Shown here: in pieces, positions 46,294-58,678 of the stretch
Position numbering within the stretch: position 1 is the stretch's first letter
How the letters are laid out: every line of letters starts with the position of its first letter
Notes under the pieces: model-generated
What the model saw: only the letters and a program-made list of their open reading frames with translations
What the model was told of the DNA's origin: nothing
Databases searched by the model: none
Made by a program: the position numbers and the translations under genes
DNA from: Isoetes taiwanensis
Lineage: Eukaryota > Streptophyta > Lycopodiopsida > Isoetales > Isoetaceae
Length of the DNA: 64,000 nucleotides
Assembly (NCBI GenBank): GCA_021234155.1
Contig: JAJEKV010000038.1
Location: 10,995,190-11,059,189 of the forward strand
Reading direction: 5' to 3'

Positions 46294-47855
46294 TCATCCT
46301 TTAATTTCTTATATTGAATTTCATCTGCCAGATTTACCGGTTTTGTTTCTAGGTTAGGAAGACCCAAAGCGGGAGAGCCTGCAAGCCGATAGATTTCTTT
46401 AAGATCCAAAGTAGAGGCCGGATTCTTGACACAGATCCTGAAGCACCCAAAATAATCAATCGTTTAGCTATGTTTAGAACCATGTCGAATTGCCATCAAG
46501 CTTGCAAACGAGCGGTTCTCCTGAAGTTTGAGATATGTTTTCGTCTGATTCTCTTTCTTGCATCAGTTGCAATCGTTAGGGTTTTGTATTTAAAACTTAT
46601 TTCCGTGTGCTATCATTTTCCTTTATCTAATCGCATTTATACTAATTCCACTTTTTTTCTTATCATGTTCGTTGCCTTGCAGGCCAATTTTTCCTTGGAT
46701 TAAATCTTTTGGAGCAGCATTCAGTCATCTATTCAGTGGTAATCGCTGAAAGGCCCAGCTTCTTCCTTGTGTGTTGAATTCCATTTTCCATAGCTTTAAC
46801 ACAAGAGTTCTTCTGAATATGGATTTTTTGGATTTGGAAACTCTTAAAGTTGGGTACGATTCTTCAACAATTTTGTTTTTTGTAGATCCTTATTTCATCC
46901 AGGTGATAAGAAAAGGACTTATACGTTTTCTTCTCAGGGCTGCAGATTATTTTGTGCAGGGAAGAATGAAGTTTTATTACATTATATGCAAGACATGTCC
47001 ATATTGGTTATGGCTCTGGTAAGATCTTTCTCCCTGCTCATAGTTTCAGGTTGCCATGTCTTTGGAATGCTCTGTTGGAGCCTAATATAAGATTTGACAT
47101 AGAGCTAAGGCAATGTTCACCTATTTCAAGAAGACCAGAACTGTAGATCTATTAAACTTTTTAGATTCTTTAAATAAAGGTTCTGGTCTATTAAGCTTTA
47201 GCTGGTACTCTTATAATCAGTTTGCTGACTTTTTTAGTGTGTTTCTAATGGATTGTCAAGGTCTTCTTTGAAAGCCAGTTCATTTAGGGTTGACAAAGCT
47301 CTTAGTTATCATGATATTGCTCTTGGCTATTATGAGTAGATTCTTCTGTATCCTTGTTTTTCATGAGCAGAAGACTTCGTACAAGAAGAGGTCTGATATT
47401 ATATTGTATTCGGTCCATATATGCACAGGTTCATAGAAGTTTGAGTTTCTTTGTGATTTTCATACATTTAGATGCCTTGCAGGAGAGTTGAAAAAGATAG
47501 TTCATAGAGAGGGGCTTGATTATGGTAATAACAGAGTGAACTCATAGATCTAACTGTACTGTTGCAGATTCTGCTTCACTTGAAGAACTTGGATCTCAAT
47601 TCCACGGTATTGGAATAAGCTAGATCGATCCATTCAGGTAAAAGTCTCCCCTTCCCTCTCATTTTCATTTCTTCCGTTTGATTATTACGGTTATTTTCTG
47701 TATACTTTCCATGAAATTAGATTGATCCTCCCATTTCCTTTGATGGTTATGGTTAGTTTTATGGATTGGCTCATGTTTTGCCCTCTAGCCATGAAAAAAG
47801 CTCCGGCTTCCTTGTTTTGGGAAAATGCCGCAAACATCCATTTTATGCCAGAACG

Positions 47856-48491
47856 TCTTCTTATTCATACAGTAGAGGTAGATACTGTTCTATGTCTTCA
47901 TGTTAGTGTTTCTGTTCAAACTTGCCCCTGGTATACATTTAGATCATGCCCACTAAGCATTCTGAAGACATCTGCAGCAAAACATAATGTTCGTCGACAT
48001 AGCACAAATTAACATGCAAGAGATTCTTTGTTGTTACAAAACTAGGCATGTTGCATAGTGGTAATTGGATGTGCAATAGTCAGTAAAAAAAGTAATGCTC
48101 TCAGACTATCACATGGATCACCATGTGATTATAACAAAATCAGGAAGTGCTCGCAAAAAAGATAGATAATTATATTCCATGTTTCTCTTCTTATTCATAC
48201 AATAGAGGTGGGTACTCTTCTATGTTTTCATGTTACTGTTTCTGCTCAAACTTGTCCATGTTATACATTTAGAGCATGCCCACTAAGCATTTTGAAGACA
48301 TCTGCAGCAAAACATAATGTTCATCAACATAGCAGAAATTAACATGGAAGAGATCCTTTATTGTTACAAAACTGGGCATGTTGTCCATAGTGGTAATTGG
48401 ATGTGCAATAGTCAGTCAAAAAAGTAGCGCTCTTAGGTCATCACATTCATCAGGTGATTATAACAAAATCACAAAGATCCAAAAAGATTTG
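47856..48491. repeat. Tandem duplication of about 330 bp in the Helitron
   Basis: 47856-48167 and 48186-48491 are direct copies with roughly ten percent differences, spaced 330 bp apart. Shared landmarks include TTCTTATTCATACA, GCATGCCCACTAAGCATT and CATCTGCAGCAAAACATAAT. They have no obvious coding function. Confidence 0.85.
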
Positions 48492-50411
48492 AGAATTGTA
48501 TGGTTAAGAATTTTCAAAATGAGCAGTTTTAGATAACAGTGATTTTGACTGCAAATGTACAAAGAAAAAATATGGCCATTGTCCAATTGGAGTTCAGGAC
48601 TATCTTCAAGATTTATTGTGTGCATAGACGAATAAGCATACTTGATCTGGTGCCACTTAAGTTCATCGGCAGTTTGTTAGCAACATGGTTTTGTTGTTTA
48701 ACCTTTTTACGCTTGGATGTTGTTGTCCATATATGTAACTATTTACGCAATCTATGCTTAAAACCATGCCATCCCCTGTAAATGGAACCATGTTTATTGC
48801 AATATTGTATGAGATAAGCTAATATAGAAGCTTGAATGCGTGAATTGGAGCTTTTTGAAGATGATGCCAATGTCTACAAGTTAGTGGGTCTAGCGACGCG
48901 AACCGGTTTCTGGTGTACTTAATTTTTAAGCTTTTATGCCAAGCATCAAGCAATGGAGGAACAGGAAACACTGGAGCCAGTCATCGCGATGTCCTTGCAT
49001 TCAAAATACTAATGCTTCCGCTTTCTTCGTGTTTCCAAGTAATGGAGTTGCAAGCTCCGGGCTTTGTGTTGGTTATCCCTGTTTTTAATTTCTCTTGCAA
49101 GATAACATAGAATGCGTCACTAAAGTCGGGAATTCAATAATGACATGCATCAAGATCACTTGGCGACACATTTAGACCAGCTTTGATTTCTCTTTGGCAT
49201 TGAGTCATGGGATGGGACAAGCAAATAACAATTGATCAGTCATGAGCGTGGGATCACATTCGTGAGAAAGGCCATATCTGTTTTAGAAACATCTGAGATC
49301 TGCATTAGTATATGGCAATGGAGTCTGCATTACCATAAACAAACTATATAAGATAATGAGTCCATCCTTTACCAACTATTGAAATCTTGCCATCACAGAT
49401 CGGTTTGTTCCTCTTTTCTTAAGCATTAGTCTATTATTTGATGCATAATAACCATCTACAAAACTACATTTTCCAATTCTCGCTATATTGCATAGAAGGA
49501 ATGACTATAAATACCTAAAATAATGGGATGGGATGCCTTGTTTTTGTTGTAGGTTATGCTTTCGATCTGATAAACAGAGTTAATTTTTTCTTTAAATTAC
49601 AATGTGGCTTGAGGGGACATTGCATCTACTTATAATATATACAAAATGTGTGCTTCTTGCGTGGTTTAGTGTTATGGAAAGTACATTATGGTCTCAAAAT
49701 CCATTCAAAGTAATGCGTCAACTATAGGACTTTTTCCATATATTGTTATGGTGGAAAGTTCCTAAGAGCAGCTGCTTGTGGTGGGTCTTGCAGGATCTTT
49801 GAGGATGATTCCTTACATTGTTTTCTTCAGTCCTAGATATCGTGTAGTTCCAACTCTACAGGTGTATGGCAGTGAACTCGGCTAAGTATATCAAGCAATG
49901 TTAAAGAACTTCCAGACTGTAAGCCAAAGGCAGTCCATTTGGGCAAGGAAATGATACCACCTTATACAATAATATGTTCTTTGATACATCTCAAAGGGCC
50001 TGTTGTACGACAGGTTAGCAGGTTATGCAGCATCATAGATAGACCCATTGGAAAGTAGACAAGCAAACATTAGTAGATCTAATTTGCACTTTTAATGAAG
50101 CCATTATTCACAGCCAAGATAAGCGCTCCAGTTTTGAATCCCTATAGAATGATGTCTTTTATAAAGCTAATAATTTGAAGCTTCCACCAAAATGTAGCCT
50201 CCAATAGTAGCAGTAGGTTTATCATTGGAATTGTTCATTGTCTTTTAAATTGAGGGCATACATTATTTATTGTGAAACTCAATTTTTTATTGCAACATTA
50301 TTATTTGTTCTACTTTTAACTTTAATAGGCATTTACCTCATATTATTATTAAATTTTGAACTTATGCCCGACAAAAGCCCAGCAACGCTGGGCACTTTTT
50401 CTAGTTTATTA

Positions 50412-50415
50412 TATA
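50412..50415. other. Left target-site duplication of E3 (TATA)
   Basis: TATA precedes GGGTGCAAAATC and recurs at 56948-56951 after GATTTTACACCC. The duplication is palindromic and hence weaker evidence than that of E2. Confidence 0.75.
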
Positions 50416-50740
50416 GGGTGCAAAATCGGTACTGGGTAGCAGAAATCACCGTCCGGACGCCGCTTACAAGTGCTTAAAATCGGTGTGTTTTAAACACGAC
50501 GTGCGTGATTGAAGTATTGACATGTAGGGTGCGCGCCCGTCAAATGACAGGCTGAGAGAATCATGAACATGTTTGGTGCCGGAAACATGAATGCCTGTAG
50601 CCCGCCATATTCCTGGATGGCGGGCTAACCCATCTTGAATTCAAGCAAAATGGAGGGACTAATTGTTTCCAAGAATTGCCTGAACCGAAATTCAACAATT
50701 TGCCCTCACCAATTTTGCAATACACAGAAATCCGGGATAG

Positions 50741-53425
50741 ATGAAGCCCAATTCCTCTCCCCTTTCAATTTACAGAGCCATTAATGCAGCAAGGAAGAGA
50801 GATCAGAGGCAGAGATTGTATGCAAAGAAGGTAGCAATGAAGAAGAATTCCCCTTCTGAAGATTCGCCTTCAAAGAAGAATAAGAAATTGAGACCGAAGT
50901 GGATCAAGAGAATAAGAGAAATTTCAGGAGAAATTTATGAAGTATTCAACCAAATTAGTACAAATGTTGATGACAATGACAAAGGCGCGATCCTTGGCAG
51001 GTCTTCTTTGGAGGGCAAAGGGATTTACCAATTGCTTCTATAAAAGAAATCTAAGCAGGTTACTATGGCCGAAAGCAAATGGTGAAGAGTTTGAAGGAAA
51101 CAATGCAAGAACATAAGTTTGAGAGGAATCATGACATGCTTCGTGCAAGGAAGTCCACCCCGATAATGGCAAAGAAGCAGTAGAAATGGTGTCAAGCCAT
51201 TGAATCAAGCGAAGTGGCCCGGTGATTGCTCAAAGATCCCGGTAAAAACAATTTCAAATGCTTTTCAAAGAAGGGTGCAAGCTAACAAAGGGAAGGACCT
51301 TGGTCAATGTTCGGGAGGAGGAAGCGGATGGATAGCATGTTAGATTACAATAGAGAAGCATTTATCAAGTTTCGACGTAAAATACAAGAGTTTCTCCATA
51401 CAAGAAAGACGTGAGGAAGTATGTATCGGAGACGAGGAATAAAGATGGAACATCCAATTCACCTTCTTGAAGTTGACCAAGTAAGTATTCATCCTATATT
51501 GTAGGGTTCATTATATGTAGCATTTATTTGGCATTCACACGATTTCCCTGCAGTTGCAATTCTACCTCAGGTTTAGAGAGGAGAATCCTCATATCAAAAT
51601 TGCATTGCAGACTTTTGAAAGTTTGAAACCGAGTTTTGTAAGGAGGATGCGTGAGAGGCATACATGCTGTTGCATTTACCACTTGAAATTTGAATACATC
51701 ATGCAGGGGGATTGAACAAAGATGAGAAAATCGGGTGGAGTTCATGACAATTGCAACTCGCCAGCGTGAGATTTGTGGCCCTGGCCCAGAATGTGCAGCC
51801 AAGGAGCATACAATCAAGTGCACCAGTGATTTATGGAGACAAGTGGTCTGCAGCAAAGGTGATGATGCGGAGTGGTTTGATCATAACTGCTTGATGTTGG
51901 CGTGTAAAAAATGTGGGTTGGATAGAATTAGAAAATGTCCACAGGAAATGGATGGCACGGGTTCAGTACTAGTTACTTGGAAGACATTTGAAAAGCAACC
52001 TGTGGACCAGAAGATGAGAATTCAGGGGATCCAAGAAAGGCTTTGAGGTACAAACCTGTCTTGAGATTAGTACAGAGGGAGAGAAGTCCCAAAGAGTTTC
52101 AAGAGGAAGTGAAGAAGGTAATATCAGATTTTGTTCCACACAAGATACAATTGTATCTGTTATTGACTTTGCAGAAAATTACAGCATCAAGATCCAGAAT
52201 GAGCCCCAGTCAATGCACTGGCATACAGACCAAGTTTCTATACTTGTTCACATAACATATAGACATAACAAAAGTGCTGATATTCCTGTTCCTCGTAAGG
52301 CATGTAAGAAGACCGGTCCAAAGAAGAAAAAAAAGAACAGAAGGTTGGAGCAGATCAGGAATAGACTCAACAATGGTAGGAAGATCATAAAAGAGACTCA
52401 CTTTTACATTTCTGATGATAAGGTGCATGACTCATTATTTGTGGAACACTGCCTACAAAAGCATGTTATATGGCTTAAGGAACAGGAAATAGAGTATGAG
52501 AAGCATTGGGTTTGGAGTGATGGCTGCTCATCACAATTCAAGTCAGGAAAACCTTTTTTTTTCTTAGGCAGGTACTTCACAATCAATGACAAGGAAATAG
52601 TGTGGAACTACTTTGCCACTGCTCATGGTAAAGGTGAACATGATGGTGCAGGTGCTGTTATCAAAAGGCTGCTAAGTAAGGAACAACTCAAACCCAATGG
52701 TGTGCAACTGAGGCATGCTAAAGATATTGTAATATTTTCGTGTACATATTTGCCAGTCTACCACCGATGAAACAGATGAGATCAAAAGATATTTTTGGGA
52801 AATTGAACCCGGGTTGTGGCAAACATGGAAGAATATGAAATTGAAACACTCAAAGGCACAAAGAAGATTCATCAGATCGACTGCCGCCAGGAGTAGACCA
52901 AACAGGCTTGCTCATAGATGCCCCATCATGTTTTCCGCCGTTTTGCATGGATCATAATTGGGACTCCCCGCATCAATACGCTGGTAGATTTGGAAAGTGG
53001 GAGGTGACTGACTTAAAACCAGGAGTTGAGAAGAAAAAGGAGACTCTTGAACAAGCCAATGAATGGATCAGTAATTTGGTAGAGGTAGGTGACAATTTTG
53101 CAGTGAACGCGGAGGTAGACAATTCAGAGGGTGTGGACTTCTACATCCTCAAGTACCTGTAACCCAAATGCACACTTGAAGATTCATACAAAGATGGATG
53201 GGGGCAAAAATTTGGAGTGCATGAGGTTATCTTAAGTGGTTTGTATTATCAATTCTTGGGTAATTTCAAGTATATGTTGCTCACTAAACAACCCGAAGCC
53301 TCCATGCACAGCCATGTGGTAAGATATCCTAAAATTGATATGGAAAAAATAGAAGGCACAGACATGTACAGAATTTCACAGGAGACCCATGAAAAAATTA
53401 TGGCCAGTCTCCCAATAACAATGTA
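50741..53425 (+). pseudogene. Transposase-like gene of E3, best preserved copy
   Basis: The N-terminus (50741-51043) starts MKPNSSPLSIYRAINAARKR and is basic. A zinc region spans about 51555-52000: FESLKPSFVRRMRERHTCCC, ICGPGPECAAK, SDLWRQVVCSKGDDAEWFDH, then NCLMLACKKCGLDRIRKCP. The core spans 52150-52760: VIDFAENYSIKIQNEPQSMH carries the first Asp, KETHFYISDDKVHDSLFVEH follows, VWSDGCSSQFKS carries the second, and AHGKGEHDGAGAVIKRLL the third acidic group. A C-terminal domain (52908-53425) has GDNFAVNAEVDNSEGVDFYI, WGQKFGVHEVILSGLYYQFL and ISQETHEKI. Stops (for example 53160) and frame changes separate the pieces; some changes may be introns. By pattern it is an RNase H-like DDE transposase, though enzymatic activity is untested inference. 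Confidence 0.78.
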
Positions 53426-53935
53426 ATTCTTTGACACTTAACGAAATTGATGTGATTCTTTTCAAGTGATTTGTTGTTCCAGCACCTAAGCACGTAAGCA
53501 CATATTTTTATATATATTAACAATAGTGAGGATGCACAAGGGTGGTGTGCATGGACACGTACCTCGAAATGAAGAGTGAATTGTTGTTTATAAGAATGTA
53601 GAGTTGTGACATTGGAATAAGGTTCAATTATTTATTTTGGTACCATCACTATCCCAACATTCTTGGCAAAATTATATTGTCAAGGCATTCCCACGATGTG
53701 ACATGTGTCAATTCGACTGGTCATACGAAATATTTAAGCCTGGTTACGAATTAATTGTTCTGGCACGTGTGAGGTTTATCGTACACTGACGTGCCTAAGC
53801 ACAGGACTTAAGCAGTCTAGGCGCCTAAGCGTAAGCTCTTCTCACAAGCTCACGCTCCGCCCTCTGCACACCGCCTCCCAATTCCTCCGCACTCCGCATT
53901 CCCAATTCCTCATTCCGCATTCCGCCCACTCTACA

Positions 53936-54753
53936 ATGAAGCGAGCAAGATCAGAGGAGCCGGAGGTCACCTCGAAGAGGCGCTTACTAAGCGTCGAAGA
54001 GGTGTTCCCTCCACTCTTCCTGCCTCTGCCAGAAATTCTTGCTGCCTCTGCTGCCTCCTTTTCTGCCCACTCTGCTGCCTCCTCTCCTGCCCACTCTACT
54101 GCCTCCCAGTTTGAGGAGGAATCTGATTCCCATTAGAGGTAATTTGAGATCTCATTTTGTCCCATTAAGGGATGCATAAAAAGCCACATCAGCTTTTTAA
54201 ACTGTCCAATAAGAGAAGAGCTCCAGTGTATTTTATTCCAGTATTATGTGGCAGCAGTAATTAATGCAGTTCTAACTAACTTTTGCAGTGTCATTTTTCT
54301 ACTATAACTTTTGATCAAAAACTCCGATTCGAACACTATTTGTGGCAATGGATTCGTCTCCTCAAGATCTTTCTAATGACAACCCATTGTTATATCTTTT
54401 GGGATGTAAATACATAAGAAAAGAGCAAAAACCCATATTTTTTAAGGTTAACACATATGGCTTGTATTGAAATACATCATAACCATATATCACTTGAAAG
54501 ATCCTTTCATTCTGCATCTAATGCAACAAACGCCGCAGCATTTTCATGAGTAGATCAAAAGTTATAGGGAAAAAACGACAGCAATGAAGTTGTTAATGCT
54601 GCATTAATTGCAGTTTGATGTAGAGTACTCATTCTATTGGAGGATTCTTATGGGGACAAAAGGAGATCTCAAATTACCTCTAATGGATTCCTCATCTTCT
54701 GATTCCTATGAGGAATCAGAAAATGAGGAATCGGAAATGAATTCGCAGGAGTA
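53936..54753 (+). pseudogene. Small Ser/Glu-rich gene in E3, exon split by a MITE
   Basis: From the ATG at 53936 the frame reads MKRARSEEPEVTSKRRLL (a basic, nuclear-signal-like start), then a Ser/Ala/His-repeat stretch, then FEEESDS. There a 555-bp inverted-repeat element is inserted. Beyond it the same frame resumes as SSSDSYEESENEESEMNSQE and stops at 54751-54753. Without the insert the protein would be about 85 residues. The upstream 53730-53930 region is GC-richer with CCTAAGC repeats and could hold its promoter. Function unknown; the acidic C-terminus and basic N-terminus are the only clues. Confidence 0.55.
54131..54685. mobile_element. MITE in an exon, about 555 bp
   Basis: The ends CATTAGAGGTAATTTGAGAT and its inverse at 54660-54685 match over about 24 nt before the first mismatch and continue to TTTTGTCCC. 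GATTCC flanks both sides (54125-54130 and 54686-54691), giving a 6-bp target duplication. No coding capacity. Confidence 0.85.
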
Positions 54754-54766
54754 GGTCACTGCTGTT

Positions 54767-54880
54767 ATGCAGGGTTGGATAGGGGACTCGGAAGAAGAGG
54801 ACGAGTCCGAGAAAGAAGAAGAAGAAGAAGAGGAAGAAGAAGAAGAAGCCGACTTGGAGGAGTTCAGGGCGGTCCTTAAA
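54767..54880 (+). other. GAA-rich acidic stretch
   Basis: A (GAA)n-like run at 54797-54850 gives an acidic frame on the plus strand beginning MQGWIGDSEEEDESEKEE. It may be a further exon of the small gene upstream, ending near a GTAC donor at 54882, but an in-frame stop separates them. It could equally be simple sequence. Confidence 0.3.
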
Positions 54881-55704
54881 GGTACATGCATTTTCATTTG
54901 TTTTCTGTTTTCAATTTTTCGTTTGTTTAATCTTTTCATTTTCATTTGTTGCGGATGGAGAATGAACATGCATGCGATGAAGCGAAGAAGACACCTCAAG
55001 AAGACACCCCTTTGAAGAAGACACTTTGAAGAAGACACCCCCGCCCTCCTAGAAGACAATGGCCTCAGGGCGAATTTTTGTAAAATTTTTGTATATAATT
55101 TTTTTGTACACCGGCACGGGGGCCTTTTTTATAAAAATCTTGTTTCCATCAAACGATTTTGTAACTGTTTCTATCTTTGTTTCATTAAAAATCTCTTTTT
55201 CTTCTTCTATCAAATGTTTTTGTTGTCTATCTATCACATTTATGAAGTTCAATTCTGTGCAAATACCATTCAGATTCCGCTTTTGAATGTAACGGTGTTT
55301 CTAGCTCTTTAATTAGTTTCAAACACTAAGCATTTTAATCGGTTTCAAGAATTAGCACCGAGTAAGCACCGAACACACGAGCACTTATGCAATAAACAGC
55401 TACCTTCAAACAGTTATATACCTTAACAATAAGCACTGCACCTTAACTGCATGACAGTAAGCCATTAAGACTCATACCAGAGTAGCACTTGCAGGATTTT
55501 TTTTTTTTTTAAGCACTTGATAAGTTTTAAGCATCCCTTTCAGTCAGCATTGAAGCAGATATAAACACTATAGCAAAAACTTATAGACAAGTCTGCATTG
55601 AACTACATAAACAATATAGCAAAAAGATTCTTAAATTAAGATAAAGATGGTACATGAAAAGTGTAGAATTCCTTGGCCTACATAAATGACAAACAGGCCA
55701 ATAG

Positions 55705-56850
55705 TTATGGAGAATGACAATCGTCATCACCATAAACCTTCTCCAATTCCTCCTTCACAAAACCGCAGAATCGCAGAATCGCTTTTCCGTAAAGTCTTTC
55801 CAAGCATAGCTTCATAATCTTTCTATCTAGCTTGGGCCAGGGCTTGTATCTGTGTGTGTTCTTCACCAGTGATTTCATTTCTTATCTCGTATAATAGTAG
55901 AGATGCTAAATGTTGCAGGAGTATCCATTTTCAGCTTCCACAAATAGAAGTCTCTGTTCTTCTTCGAGAACTTTTAACTCCTCCTCAAGTTTGAGTTTAC
56001 GTTTGACCTGCTCATTAACAGATGTAGGGTTCATTGCTTTTTGTACCTTGTTCCTGTGCCAAGTTTCCATCCGATACCGCTCCAAATCTTTAATTTACGC
56101 CTCCAACTCACATGTTGGATTAAGCTTGAACTCCTCCCCGCTTTGTAGCCAAATGATTTGTGGTGCGTTTAAAATTTGTTTTCAGCCTCTTCCAACATCA
56201 TTTTCCGTAATTCGGAGGCCTTCTCATTGCCTTTCAGCTCACTTCCCATCGCCTTCATTCTTTGTGATAAGTAAAACCGATTTTCCAATCTCTCATCTTT
56301 GCATTCTCTAAGGTTTTTATGTTTTCATCACATGCACCGATCTCATTTGATCCATTTGCCACCTTTGGCTTTGCCTTCATTTCGGGTTTTCCTAACATGT
56401 GCTACAACATCTCCCTCTATTTTTACTTGTCTATTGTTGTGGTATCTTTGGCATTGCACGTACAAATGCAGCCCGCTTTACTTTGTGTTCATCAGGTGCA
56501 AGTATTGATCTAGTGCAATTTTCAAACGCAAAAGCAAGGGCCGCTTTTGCTTTCTTACTTCTTTGTTGTGACAATTCTTGTAGATTTTTCGGCAGTGTTT
56601 CCAACTTCTCTTGAAGATGCTCCTTTGCACAAATTGCCATTTTATCTTTCCCCTTGTTCAACTTCTTTGTCCAAACGGTAATCCCAATCTCGATCCGTGA
56701 CATTATTTTCCAACCAAGCTTCTTCCTCATGGGGCTTCACCCCAATTACCTGGAACCTTCGATCTTTCGTGGAAAATCATCCGCGCTCCATGCCTCCATC
56801 GTCAACAAAGCTGAAACACCGATCCGAAGTTTTCGCTGAGGGAAAAGGAG
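55705..56850 (-). pseudogene. Right-hand minus-strand gene of E3, unrecognised, coiled-coil
   Basis: Exon-like pieces on the minus strand: MEAWSADDFPRKIEGSR near 56790, then a GTAATT donor. Next come EEEAWLENNVTDRDWDYRLD (56620-56710) and KEHLQEKLETLPKNLQEL followed by a Lys/Ala-rich helix (56431-56640). A charged helical stretch with VKRKLKLEEELKVLEEEQR follows (55950-56040). The C-terminus RYKPWPKLDRKIMKLCLERL is followed by KEELEKVYGDDDCHSP and a TAA at 55705-55707. Intervening stops show decay. It occupies the same place and strand as the second gene of E1; both look helical, but I could not establish homology. No family recognised. Confidence 0.5.
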
Positions 56851-56951
56851 GGAGAAGGGCGGATTCGCTTCGACGTCCGCGACTTTCAGCACTTAAAGTG
56901 CTTAAACGCTTCGCCAAAAGTTGTATCCCACTAGCGATTTTACACCCTATA

Positions 56952-58675
56952 CTACTAATAATGCCCAGCATTGTTGCAACCTTATCGTCTAAGTGCAACC
57001 TTTTTTAATTTTTTTAAGCAGAAATCCGTCAAGAACCAAGAAATCAGAGGTGTTAAGGAACAAAAACCCTGACTTCTAGTACCAAATATGGATAGCCGTT
57101 TCAACATCCCTGACCAAGCATGGCCATGACGATCAGATAAGACGAGTTGTAGCAGATCTGAGATAAGAATCCGAAATAAAGCTTGAAGCAAGAACAGAAA
57201 CGATACATCCACAAGAAGAACGAAATCCAAAATATGAATTTGAGGCAAGCACAAAAAGAGCCCTTCCTAGTGCCCGGCAACAGATCTATTGGCCGAGGAG
57301 CTCAACTCTGGCGAAAACTGAGTAGGGCTGGTCTAGAGGAATGATGAAGAACAGTGCAAGAAATCCAAAAAAAGTGGTATCTATATAGGTGCAGCAACCA
57401 AATTCCCCACCATCGCTTTGTGGTACAGCCAAAAGTGGAAGCCCATGTGACACCCATAAACTCTTTAAAAATAAACCTTTCAAGCTAACTAAACGAGAAC
57501 CAAAATATTTAAAACCCTCTCTAACCTTTAAAAAACAGACGCAAATCATCTATTGCAAACCTTATTGAGCTAACAATGGGAACCAGTTAACAAACTTACT
57601 CAATTCAATCCACATACCCTACAATTTTCACTATCTCCATTGTCTTTATGGCTAAAACCTGGCCCGTCAAGCCAAGTTCAACAAGGAATATTCCATATGA
57701 GGCTAGATCCCAGCCTCTATGATGGAAATCCTAAAACTAGAATACCAATGGTATAAAAATACACTTATAAAAGAATAAATCCATTCAATGAATACATAAT
57801 GGTTAATCATAAATTTTGTTCCCTCGGAAAAAAATAAAAAATAAAAAATAAAAACATAATGGTTATTGCTAATGAATATGAAAATACTATCCCCTAAATT
57901 TGCAAGAATTAATCAATCATTATAAGTGACATTGCAGACGTTTTCAGTAATGGCACTAGGATCATATATCCAGGAGGTCCTTGACATCCGCGTATAATTG
58001 CACTTTACATCACAATAAGATATACATATTACTACTAAGATGTTTAGGACAACATTTCAGGGCAGGGTTTTTTCTAATCATGGGATACTAATAGTCTTGA
58101 TGTGTTGTTTCAAGATTATTACTATCGGTCGTGATATAGACCTTCTAATCTCAGTGGATGATAACTGCTAATTCAATTCCATTCAATTCTTAACACCTTG
58201 TTACAACATTAAATATTAAAGTAATCAAACAACTAACTGAAGGAGTTAGCAATGAATGTTTTTTTTGTATATTAATATTTCACCAATGGGAAATAGTTTT
58301 ACGTTACCTCGAGTATGTAAATTGTACATTACTTTAAATCTAACATTATGAAGGAACATGACATGATTCATAATGTATGACACACTATAATGTCAACCTT
58401 AAAGCAAAGTACAAAATGTTCAAATCTCATTGAATATGACTTAGTGTTCAATCCTAGAGATTTTATACCTTTAGTTTCAAGGATGGTTTGTGATCCGCTT
58501 GCACGAAGTTATCTTATGTGCTCTTATAAAGCCGTAACTCAACACAATATTCAACCAAGAGAGAGTTGTCACACACTTCCACTTGAGACAAAAGAGAGGG
58601 TTGTATGTAAGGTGGGTTATCAACTCATATATAAGTCAGTCTCCTTTTTTGTTTGATGTTATTTTGTTTGATGTA
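56952..58675. other. No supported gene
   Basis: AT-rich sequence beyond E3. Short frames at 56982-57254 (minus), 57286-57549 (minus) and 58390-58656 (plus) lack domains. An A/T simple run is at 57825-57850. Confidence 0.45.
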
Positions 58676-58678
58676 TAG

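Larger units (their letters stand above)
45770..50404 (+). mobile_element. Helitron, non-autonomous, 4.6 kb
   Basis: The 5' end is TCTATATATAATAATAAAGC, preceded by A. The 3' end has a perfect 7-bp hairpin GCCCAGC-AAC-GCTGGGC (50377-50393), then ACTTTTT and CTAG, followed by T. These are the hallmarks of plant Helitrons inserting between A and T without target duplication. No Rep-helicase is encoded, so it would depend on another copy. The interior has no recognised captured gene. Confidence 0.88.
50416..56947 (+). mobile_element. E3: DNA transposon with GGGTG termini and 4-bp target duplication
   Basis: The element is 6532 bp. Left end GGGTGCAAAATCGGTACTGG and inverted right end GGGTGTAAAATCGCTAGTGG agree at 17 of 20 positions. 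AAGTGCTTAA-like motifs occur just inside both ends. It carries the best preserved transposase-like gene of the three copies (plus, 50.7-53.4 kb), a small plus-strand gene with an inserted MITE (53.9-54.75 kb) and a minus-strand gene (55.7-56.85 kb). It inserted 11 bp beyond the Helitron 3' end. Confidence 0.87.

Noticed and set aside
53480-55540. A separate nested element suggested by CACCTAAGCAC and AAGCACTTGA motifs
   Set aside because: The motifs resemble subterminal repeats of E3 itself, and no matching ends or target duplication were found.
58390-58656. 88-codon plus-strand frame
   Set aside because: No recognisable content and AT-rich surroundings without splice signals that support it.
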